Positions 54,866 to 64,000 of a DNA stretch of 64,000 nucleotides are shown here, one piece after another (the stretch's first letter is position 1; each line of letters begins with the position of its first letter). The position numbers and the translations under genes are program-made. The DNA lies in contig NC_037593.1 in assembly GCF_003073045.1 (NCBI RefSeq), positions 12,966,735 to 13,030,734 on the forward strand. The letters are read 5' to 3'. The stretch comes from Pomacea canaliculata. Its lineage: Eukaryota; Mollusca; Gastropoda; Architaenioglossa; Ampullariidae. Below the pieces are notes generated by a model. The model worked only from the letters and a program-made list of their open reading frames with translations. It did not search any database and was not told where the DNA came from.

Positions 54866-55626
54866 TATTATTAACGTTTGAGTGAGCAAATCTGTGTGAG
54901 TGAATATTGGTATATAGAAAAATATAATTACTTTTATGTCTCTACTTTCTTATAAGTAGTCTGAAGATAGGTACAAACAACTGTTAAAACAAAACGGAAG
55001 GCAAACAATTTACCAGTACGATAATATATAAGGCCTGGACATCAGTTCACAGGTAAGTCAGGGAGTCTGGCATCAAATGGGTTAAGTTCATTGCTTGCTT
55101 ACTTTGCAGGTGACAAACATTTCTTTTTTGGTTCAACGCCCACGGAGGTGGACTGCACGCTTTTTGGCCATTTGAGTCAGTTTGTGTGGCAAGCACGTCG
55201 TTCACCTGGCGAAAAGCTTATTAACGGTAAATCTTACATCATGCAGGAGGCTGGTACAGGTAGCTTGACACACGTGACAGTGAGATCTTTTGTACAGACG
55301 GAACAAACTGATCTTATATATACTAAGCATAGTACGTACATTCACATACTCAGTGTCCACACTGATGCTCGCATACATTCCCACTGTATGTTATCCACAA
55401 TGTACATACTTATACACAGGTGCCACTCGCTATTCAACGACTGAGAGAGGTGGTGGAGTTTGCTCAGAATGTTTTCTAAAGCTGACGCTGTTGTTATGTT
55501 TTTCTTGTGTGTGCAGAAAAGTTTCCCAACCTGAAGTCCTACTGTGAGAGAATGAAAGAGAAATTCTGGCCGGACTGGAACGAACTTCTCTTCCACGCTC
55601 AGCAAGACAAGAGTGCGAGTTCATGA
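51546..55626 (+). CDS. FAXC: failed axon connections homolog (GST-like membrane protein)
   Basis: Exons: 51546-51664, 53120-53255, 53581-53777, 54524-54720, 55110-55226, 55517-55626; phases fit and give 291 aa. A single N-terminal membrane segment (IKTAIFVVFVSIISVFLC) is followed by a thioredoxin-like GST N-domain (VVLLHQLGHGLQCPSLSPFA, WIEYNGEVIPDSSFII) and a GST C-domain (HHGIGRHSEEEV, FFFGSTPTEVDCTLFGHLSQ, FPNLKSYCERMKEKFWPDW). This is the metaxin/Fax branch of the GST fold. The Drosophila orthologue acts in axon development; enzymatic activity is not established for the family. The ATG chosen is just upstream of the membrane segment. The protein is convergent with the PEBP gene across about 1.1 kb. 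Confidence 0.93.
54781..54873 (+). repeat. (ATT)n microsatellite in FAXC intron 4
   Basis: About 30 ATT units with a few single-base breaks, starting about 60 bases after the exon 4 donor. Confidence 0.9.
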
Positions 55627-56742
55627 GTTCATGAGCGAACGACTGTGTTTGCGCGAGTGCGCGCACGTGTTTTGAACTCCTTAACACTTTCTGGAAAAAA
55701 CATGTTGGCAGGGCAACCTTCACAAACACTGGCACACAACTCTTGGTGTTTCGATTGTTAAAATGGCATTTGGTCGACTGACCTCCCCTCATACCTGGAC
55801 TACCTGCTAGCCCCCACCTCCCACATTACAAATGTTGATTTAATACTAGTGTTGGTCAAAACACTACCTTCCACTGCTGATCTCAGATTGAAGACATTTT
55901 TGTGGTAAATACTCGATTCTAGAGGTTAGTCTTCATATTCTGCTGGAATCCTAAATTGAAAGACAAGGTGAGCGAGGATGGAAACATGCACGTGCGTTGT
56001 TGAGAGATGGGATGTAAATATTTATGTAAAAGCTGGTCTACATTAAAGTCTGTTTATCTCGTTTTTCTTTCATCGTGGATGTTGCTCACAGTCACTTGTT
56101 ATACAAGGTTGTTTATTAGTCATCGATGTGATGCAGTGTATTCATTAGTCATTGGGATCCAATGTTTTGTAAGTCGCTTAAATCGCACTTGGACTTCAGT
56201 GTTCAACTGGTCTTTTTGAATGTTGGCATTTAAACTCCTCTTGAAATATTTCATTATCATCGGTTTCACTAGAGCTAGGCGTGCTGTTTCTTGTGCCGAT
56301 GTAGCGAAACTGTAGCTTGGCAGACATCAAGGTAACTGCACATTCCTCACCTGATAAATTTTTCGAATTTTTTTTATTGAAATATCAAAGCATAAGAAAA
56401 TCTTAGCGATATTACTGGTTTATGAAGCTAACATAAAATACATTTGTTGATAATCAAAGTTGTTTGTTTCTCGATGTCATGTTGTTCTTTAAGAAATGAT
56501 TGATTTTAGTTGGAGAATGCATTCTACGTATTGAATGCCTTGCAGTTGACAGACATATCCATCTACACGAACCACTCGTACTTCAACACTTCATGGATGG
56601 ATGTAAACATTGTCCTACATTGTTTCAACTATTTCTCCTCCTAGAACTTTCAACATTCTTCCCACCTTCCCTACACGCCTACTCCTTGCTGAAGGAAGTG
56701 AGGAAGGAAGACAAATTAAAGAAATGCACTGAGAAGTGTCCC
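55627..56742. other. convergent 3' flanks of FAXC and the PEBP gene
   Basis: No gene is seen. The two flanking genes end toward each other, so most of this is likely 3' UTR from both strands. Confidence 0.5.
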
Positions 56743-59700
56743 TCAAGTCCAAAGGCTTGCTGTCAGTGCCACGATCAGATACAAAGCGCATGCGGTCTCG
56801 GATAGAGAGAAAGCAGCCCGCGAGGAACAGGGAACAGCATATCCGGGTACCCCGTGACACGCCACGCAGCGAGGCAACAGCCCAGCTCTCACGTACACCT
56901 CTCGCACAAACTCGTCAAACCTCGCTCTCATCCACGTGACCCCCAACAGCTTCAGGTTGTGCTCCGCTACCAGCGCTGACACGTCGTAGCGACACCTGCA
57001 GGCAGTCAACAAATACAATAACGAGTCAACCTCACAACCATCCTCTTCCTCCTCCTCCTCCTCATCATCATCATCCTTAATCTTTCATCGTCAGTCATCT
57101 ATTAAACTCTCCTTCTCTTTCTTATTCACATGGTCAGCCGTTTGCTGTGATCCACCAATAAGTGATGACGCAGCTCCAAACTGTCCTCATCGTCATCCCT
57201 GTCATAATCATCGTCGTTGTCGGTTTGTTTATACATCCTGAGGATGTGTTTTTTTAATTGTCATTTGATTTAATCTCATCATTCTTCCTCAAATAAGTAA
57301 ATAAATATAGTATTCATGAGAACAAGGTGACAACACCAGACTCCAACTTTGGAGCTGACCGGATGCACTAGACCTGCTTACCGCCCCCTGAAAGCCCAGC
57401 TGCAGTTGGGTGCCGAGTAGTCCAGACGGTCCGGGTCCAACTTGTACGGCTGTTCAAAGACGAGGTAGTAGTAGTGATGATGATGGGGATCTGGGGGCGC
57501 TGGACCCATGTATCCTTGCACCACGTCACCCGCCGCTACGTCAGCGCCCCGGATGTTGACCACTAGCCAGTGAAGGAAGGGCAGCCGTTCGTTTCCGAAC
57601 TCCGGCAATGGGACGTTTGGGTCGGCCATCACTAGAGTCAGGAGCTTGTCTGGAACAGTAACAGCATCCTGCATGCATGCATTTATTTATGTGTGTATGT
57701 CATCTCTATGATAGCAGAATTGGAGTAACTTTCTTGTTCGCATTTTCGTTAAAAAAACCAAAACAAAACAACCCTTCTTTCCGAAAAAAATCGAAGTTCT
57801 ATCACGTACTAAAATATGTACCAGTGCAGGTTTTTCGAGAACACAAAATTGGGTATACCTGTATATGTATTTATGTGTGCGTAAATATCGGTATGTTTGG
57901 ATATTTTTGTGTCTGTAGGTATGTGTGAATGTATGTATGGATAAACATATAATTATATGTTGATGGATATTTGTATTCCATCCATCTTTTGTTCAAAAGT
58001 GTGATCACAGACACACGAAAGCATGCACACGTGATTACAGATGTAGGAAGGCGATAAATAAAATGAATTATAAGAAATTTGTCGAAGCAGAAAAGGCTTC
58101 AAAAATTAGCACAATACTTTTTTTGTATGAAACAACTTTGAGTATTCGCCTGAAAGTTTACTCGAGGTAGGCGCTCTTATTTGTGGAAAGGCTCGAGGGC
58201 TTTATATTTTATAGTCTCCATGATATTTGTAACCGATAAACTAGAAAGGTCGTAATATTTTATTGCGCTAGGTATGAATAATCATGTAGCAGGCACGAAC
58301 CTTTGAAATCGCGTTGCGTGTCGGGAAAAGCCGTTGACATCGACAATGTGACGTAGACAATGACGTCACTGTGGGTGTGTGCAGGCAGCACTGTTGCGTC
58401 CCCCAAAGGATTCAACGAAAACGTTCTGGCCCTGCAAATAGATGTTTATTACTTAGCCCTGACTTGCATATTTAGTTCCTAGAGAAACAAGCGAATCTTT
58501 TACTTTATGGCTTTCTATGGCGCTACACGCTTACTTTTCTCGCACAATCAGACAGAAAAAAAACAGATGACAAATAACAACTTATCTCCCACAGGATCAT
58601 TTTAGATTATCTCACGCTGTAATAGTCTTTGTGCATCTCAAACATCCACACACACACACAGTACAGACTTGTAAAAGACATCGCTGTGACGTCGGCAACT
58701 CACGGATAGTGGAGGACGGAGCAGCAGGAGTTAACGGAAGTCGGCGTGGCCTCGAACGTGACGTTCACGTAGACATTAAGAGGGAGGGACTGTCCGGAGT
58801 ACGTCTTGTTTGGGATGAACTGTATGTTCTTCTTCTTGAGGGCTGCCAACACACACACACATTCATACACACACACACACACTCAGAGAGCTTAATATAT
58901 GGAGCTTATGTCATAGCGTTCTCTTTACTTCAGCATTTATTTTTCCAGACTAATGAAGCATCCATATTGCTATGTAAACAGCTGTTTAACCCCTCGGTCA
59001 GACGAATATCGTTGAGCGCTGGAGAACGCGAGGTTAAGTTGTTTGTGACGATCACAGGAAACTAGAGGATTTAAGGCAAACGCTACTGACATTGGAACTT
59101 TGGTCAACATGCTAAGTCCAAAATTGTCTTCAGATATTTCTCTTATGTATAAAACTTGTCTGGCCAGATATTTCCTGATACAAAAGATATGACTACTCAG
59201 CACCTTGCCTGACTAAACATGGACTTTAAAGAATCAGACCTATGAAACAGATTATGTAGCTAGGCGATCAGAAAATTCCCTTACAGACACTGTGCTAGTC
59301 ATGAAAAGAAAGCGACCTTCTTGGATATGGCATCAATTTAAACGAGAAGAATACAGGAACTCCCCCCCCCCCCACTCAAAATATATATATACACCAAAAC
59401 AAAAAAGAAGAAAAAAATACACCCCAAACCTCCCAATAAACCTAAACTAACTTTCCTCCCCCCCACAAAAAACAAACAAACAAACAAACAAAAACAAACA
59501 AAAAAATCAAATAACAGCAACAAAAACTTCACCATCAGACACAAAAAACCAACAAAACACAAAACAAAAAAACAACAAAAAAACAACAGCAACAAAAACT
59601 CCACCATCCGACACGAAGTGGGCGCAAGTATTCATGAAACCCCGACTTCGTGTAATTTCAGCAGCGTATGGATCTCCGGACACCCGTACCCAGTTGAGTG

Positions 59701-62700
59701 CAACAGGACCTGAAAACAGAATTACTCCGCATTACGAAAACATCATGTCGTGATCATCTGCTGTCGTGGAGCAGGATGTACTTTACTTTCTAATGCATGA
59801 ATGGATGCCGGGAAGCTCACATCGAGCAGACAGGTAAAACACTCACCTCAATGAGGAGTCAGGCTAGACATAAACAGGTGTTACAAAAATTTTAAGTGAA
59901 GACGAAAATGTGAAAAGCGGACTAAGTGGACGTCCCAGCTCCGGCATTCTTCAGTCTCTTACTTCACGTCACGTAAATACGTCAGAAGGACGTACAAACT
60001 GTCATCCGCTCTCAAAAGCTCTTAACAGCAAAAGTACTTTCCTAAGGAAGGGCAGGTGATTCATTCATTATACAGGAGCTAAATTAGATTGAAAACCCTA
60101 ATTAAAACATTAGTCAGCCTGGAAACAACATCGCAGTGTGCTAGACATTTTTCAGATTCATTCACGCGGAAAAGAATCGTGAAAGTGTGTTGTACTTGCC
60201 TTTCAAGCCGTGATGCTTGATGAACTCCTCCAGGTCAATGCCACTAGTTTTGTCGACGAGTTGCTTTGACCACTTGGAGTCCAGAGCCACTGGACCTGAC
60301 TGGCTGAATACCAGAAAGACGTAGGGGTTCTCGTTTCTTGTCGGATTCAGCGGACCCTCATATTGCTGTATTTCCTGAGTAACAGTTTTACTTTTAAAGG
60401 CAGCTAAAAAAGTCTTTTAAAGGTTTTTCTCAACATGCTGAGCAAATAATCATACTTGAAGGAAGATTTGACAGATTTTCAGGCAACGGCCATGAAAGGT
60501 ACGTCCTTCATCCCTTTTCTTGTCTCTGTCATTACCATTGTTTCTTGTCACTCTATCTCATTATCAGTCTGTCACAACTGTCTCTGCCTCTGTACTTCGT
60601 AATTTCTTTGATCTCCTTGTTTTTATCTCGTTCTGTCACAACCTGCATAACCTTTATCTCTTTATATATTTTTATATGTGTGTGTGTGCGAGCGCGTGTG
60701 TTTTTGCGTCTCTAAATGCCAAAAGATATGCTAAGAGTTTTTCGAAACTGTTTTTAACAAAATTATTCTTATTTCATACCTCTCCATCTGTTAGCCTGCT
60801 GGCGGGAATGTTGACATACAGCGCCTTGATGGCGAAGTAGCCGGCGTCGTAGAAGACCAGGGTGTGCAGGTCCTTGGTGTCAGCTGGCCACCAGGCCTTG
60901 GGCATGAAGCGCAACTCATAGGGGGTCATCACACTGAGGGACAATGGGTCTAAGGTGATCTCCCTTTCAAACTCGTAACTATATTCATTTTCACATGCCT
61001 TGTATTTGCCTGCAAAAAGCAAGAAAATAAGTAGAGAAAAATTAAAACAGATCATGCTTAAAAAAAAAAAAAGAAAAAAGAAAAAAGAAAACGTTTGTGT
61101 TTGCATTCATGTGTGTGTGTAGACTTGTATGCATGGTGCGTGTGGTGCACATAAATCACGGATCTTGATGTGTCTCCTAATATCAATACTCAGAATACGA
61201 TGAGAGAGAAAACACAATCACAGCAGACAAGAGACACTGGATAGCTAGGTTTTTTCCCCATTGAAACTTATTTGAACAAACATTTTCTGATTCAAGACAC
61301 ACACACACACAGGTAGACGGAATCAGAAGAGACAAATGTTCTTTTGTCACCTGCTGAAACTTGGTAGGTGATGTCCATGAAGCGGTCGAGCAATTTGAAG
61401 TCAAGCTGACCAGTGGGGGACAGTCTACTGGCCAGACTGTCGATGCTGTCGGCGCGGGGATTGTAACAGTCCGCGAAGAACTCCGTCTGACTTTGACAGC
61501 TTGAGTTGTAGCCCCTGCCAAACCAGAAGGCGCTGGGGTCCTCGGCCTGTGAGTTTAGACAGAGAGGAACTCCTACTTAAAAGTAGGTTTTTGTGAATGA
61601 TGAAACTATACCTAATATGGTAATATTACCAGGCCCCTGACTGAAGTTTTGTCTAGTCAGATACAGGCTTCGTGGTTTTGTTGGTGGTGCTTTCTGAAGA
61701 TCTAGAAAACCAAGGTGCCATCCACACGTCTTTTATTCTTCTGTACCTAGGTAAGTCTTTGTCAGGCCATAGAGGAAGGAATTAAATGAGTTGACAGCAA
61801 AAAAGGCATGCCTTGTATTAAAGACACTCACCGACACAGGTCAACACAAGACCTCAGTCACTGAAGACAGCCATAGACACCCCACAAAAAGCACAGATTT
61901 ACATAACAGATGGACTGAATATTGCAATGGTCTGTACAACTTACGGATAAGGACAGACTTTAACATCCTTTCAAACAACTAGTTCGAAGGGAAGAGGCTG
62001 ACAGAGCGGTGCGTGGTCTTGAAGGAGGAAAGTCCCAGCTGAGCTGCTCAAGAATTTTGAAAAAAAAACCACTGGTGTTCTGTGCCAAGTATTCTGAGAA
62101 AGCAAAGAATGTCCAAAGGATAAACGCAATCGGTAGTCACACTCCTTCCAAAAAGGGGCCAAACCTATAAAACCATTGGCTAATCAGCCACCTAAAGAAA
62201 GTAAAGCTAAAAGCACCTTATGCTGTGCAGAACAGCTCGATTTGATAGCAGGCACCAACAAAGAACAGAATACCTTACTAAAATATCATAACAGACGAAC
62301 AGTTCAAACGCATGTGAAATAGAGACCAAATTCATGGTCCATGGTAACGGCAAAGCAATCTACATGCACAGAAAGTGTGTGTGTGTGAGGGTGTGTGTGT
62401 TTAACGCCAAGCCAACAACTATAAGGTTCTAAGGTTATACCACGGCAATGCAGCCAGCCATGTAAACAGATGCTACATACAAAGAAAAACAGCGTGCCCG
62501 AGACTACATGCACAGAGCACGAGTAAAAGAGGGAAACAACTAAGTACTTGGGACCCAACCTCTCCAAAATTGCAGTTCCACGGCAGATATCAACATCAGG
62601 ACCGCTAAAGCAACAACAATAGCGAGGATGGGCGAGATCAAGACATCAAGTTTATTACGAAGTACAATTAGTACAAGTCTCGCCTGCTGAGCGGATGTGA

Positions 62701-63006
62701 AAGGTGGACTCTGTTTGCCAGACATTCGAGAACAAGAGCAAGAGGATGCTGTTCCGGATCTCGTACAGGGAGCAGACAGGCAATGACTTTGTACGAAGCA
62801 CGGTCGCCACACTCACAAGAAACTACTTTCAACAGTCAAGCGGCGAATAAATGCGGTCTTTGGTTCCCTTTGTCTGTATACAAAGGTCAGTTCATGAGTT
62901 ACAAGCCTAAAAAAAAAGATACCTACCCGCTTACGAATGCTGTCGAGACAAGACTGCACATCTTTTTCTCGCCGTAATTTCTCACAGGCTGAGTGTGGTT
63001 GACTCT
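56743..63006 (-). CDS. tandem PEBP-domain protein, 5' end not found
   Basis: Minus-strand exons: 63006-62927, 61546-61351, 61009-60780, 60374-60200, 59709-59641, 58842-58704, 58431-58301, 57649-57382, 56995-56743. About 513 codons are visible; the signal peptide or start exon lies upstream and was not found. The N-terminal part is Cys-rich (SACEKL, GRGYNSSCQSQTEFFADCYN). Domain 1 is a divergent PEBP fold (LVFYDAGYFAIKALYVNIP, YVFLVFSQSGPVALD). Domain 2 is more canonical: MADPNVPLP (DPDxP-like), LHWLVVNIRGADV, then the ligand-site histidines and YYYLVFEQP. PEBPs bind anionic phospholipids or act as inhibitors. The C-terminus ends in a hydrophobic stretch (ALYLIVALTASLW), so a GPI or tail anchor is possible. 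The donor of the exon ending at 60,200 is AG|GCAAGT, a GC-AG intron. The donor at 59,641 is weak. A LINE fragment lies in the first visible intron. Confidence 0.8.
57050..57075 (+). repeat. TCC/TCA trinucleotide run in a PEBP-gene intron
   Basis: A short (TCC)n(TCA)n run between the exons at 56,995 and 57,382. Confidence 0.7.
59340..59630 (+). repeat. A/C-rich low-complexity block in a PEBP-gene intron
   Basis: A homopolymer C run (59,361-59,372), A-rich runs and (CAAA)n tracts. Within it the motif AACAGCAACAAAAACT.CACCATC.GACAC occurs twice (about 59,512-59,542 and 59,584-59,614); the second copy lies next to the exon ending at 59,641. Confidence 0.7.
61785..62850 (+). mobile_element. LINE reverse-transcriptase remnant in a PEBP-gene intron
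   Basis: On the plus strand, antisense to the host gene, broken frames read KKACLVLKTLTDTGQHKT, then NRWTEYCNGLYNLRIRTD, a degraded RT core, then ISTSGPLKQ-type remnants and FENKSKRMLFRISYREQ...NDFVRSTVATL. The usual forms are RWTEYCS.LYN and LRISY.EH..ND.VR, found in molluscan LINEs with endonuclease and reverse transcriptase. Many stops and frame changes show a long-dead, internally deleted copy. Confidence 0.7.
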
Positions 63007-63010
63007 CTGC

Positions 63011-63048
<38 letters not shown>
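63011..63048. repeat. (AATC)n microsatellite at a PEBP-gene splice acceptor
   Basis: Nine or ten AATC units. On the minus strand the run reads (GATT)n and sits directly before GTTGCAG, so it replaces the usual pyrimidine tract of this intron. Confidence 0.85.
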
Positions 63049-64000
63049 GGCACAAACCCAGCTGCAAAGTAACATTTTGCTTGTTCATAAAAGGTTTTGG
63101 TAGTTGCTAGCTTCCTTCGTCAAGGGACGTAGTCCACAAGACGAAAGCATAACATTGACAAGAGTTATGTCCAGTGACTTCGCGGTGTTTGTTTTTTATT
63201 TTCTCTCGCTCTCGACAGGACTCAAGAAACTTTGTGCAGCCTTCTGCGGTTCCTTCTACAATGCAGCCACTACATTTATGTCTTCGTGTTTCGTTACCTC
63301 GCTTTGTCTACTCATTTCTTCGCTGGGAAAAGGGTGGGAGGAGTGAGGGTGGTGTTAGTACGTGGCACGTGCCTCCTCCTGTCTTCCTCAGGTTCGATGA
63401 CCTCTGTAGTATCTTGCCGCAAACAACAAAAGCAAATGTCAAAGTAAAGTTCACAACACTTCAAAGGCTTCAGCCTGGCGTTGCACCTGACAACATGGCT
63501 CATGGCTGGAGGTCAAGTCGTGTTTGTGAGTGGTGGAGGGAGGTACTTTCTTCCGAGTGGAAAAGTGGGTGTTGGTGATGACAGTGGTGATGGTAGAGAA
63601 AACATACTCTAATTGTCAGAACATCTCTGTGATTCGATAGCCTTGGTTGTGCAGTGACAAAGCATTATTTTGTCGAGAAGAAAATTTTTAATGATCGGGT
63701 ATTTCGGGTACTACGGTTTTCTTCATCTTATGTGTGTTCTACGTGTTTGTGTGTGCTTGTTGGTTTATGCCAAACATTTTGAGCTTGGCTTTGTAAATAT
63801 AGCGTTATATAAAAATTAACTGTTATTAAATAAATTTGAAAAATAAATGTCTGCCTATAGTTTTCTTGTTTTGACAGGGTATCCAGTAATGTTGATGCTT
63901 TTACTCGCACAGATATCGCATGAAACTGATCGGTACTTTATGTTCATTTTCCATTTGCTTAAGTGTATTGTAAAAAAACATGTTTATCGTCTGTGCACTC
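63049..64000. other. no feature recognised
   Basis: This is probably intron or upstream DNA of the PEBP gene. I looked for a minus-strand signal-peptide exon ending in a phase-1 donor and did not find a convincing one. Confidence 0.4.

Noticed and set aside
63104-63578. Open frames near the right edge as a start exon of the PEBP gene or a new gene
   Set aside because: The plus-strand frames are antisense to the host gene and the minus-strand frame lacks a signal peptide and a phase-1 donor.

Overview
The window is animal nuclear DNA: genes are split by GT-AG introns, intergenic DNA is AT-rich, and there are microsatellites, LINE fragments and MITEs. The gene content points to a gastropod mollusc. 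The left half is an array of secreted immunoglobulin-lectin genes of the FREP/CREP type, a group best known from snails, and two of them carry an H-type lectin domain, the family of snail agglutinins. The species cannot be told from the sequence.

Left half (1-31,700), lectin array. A minus-strand LINE with a damaged ORF1 (1-1,500) abuts a broken minus-strand Ig gene fragment (1,548-2,514). Then come four plus-strand genes with one shared chassis: a 37-40 nt signal-peptide exon, two Ig domains split over four exons, and a long coiled coil. The C-terminal head differs. Genes A (6,072-10,674) and B (13,329-17,530) end in an H-type lectin domain. Gene C (20,129-23,667) ends in a C-type lectin domain and carries an apparent frameshift. 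Gene D (26,570-31,687) ends in a fibrinogen domain and is a FREP. A, B and the 5' half of C are recent tandem copies (about 7 kb period) that include promoter-side DNA. Identity between B and C stops abruptly inside the exon that joins Ig2 to the coil. Each head is joined to the coil through a phase-1 intron, so heads can be exchanged without breaking the frame. The Ig plus H-type-lectin proteins are my best candidate for an undescribed system: they parallel the known FREP (fibrinogen), CREP (C-type lectin) and GREP (galectin) classes but carry a fourth type of head.

Right half (31,700-64,000), conserved single-copy genes. ABHD13 (minus, 35,846-40,682) and SMNDC1/SPF30 (plus, 41,016-47,086) are head to head across 333 bp with NRF1- and ETS-like sites. 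FAXC (plus, 51,546-55,626) follows. Last is a membrane or secreted protein with two PEBP domains (minus, 56,743-63,006), whose first exon was not found. LINE fragments and MITEs lie in their introns.

All exon models were made by eye from splice signals, reading phase and protein similarity remembered from the families; no search or transcript data were available.
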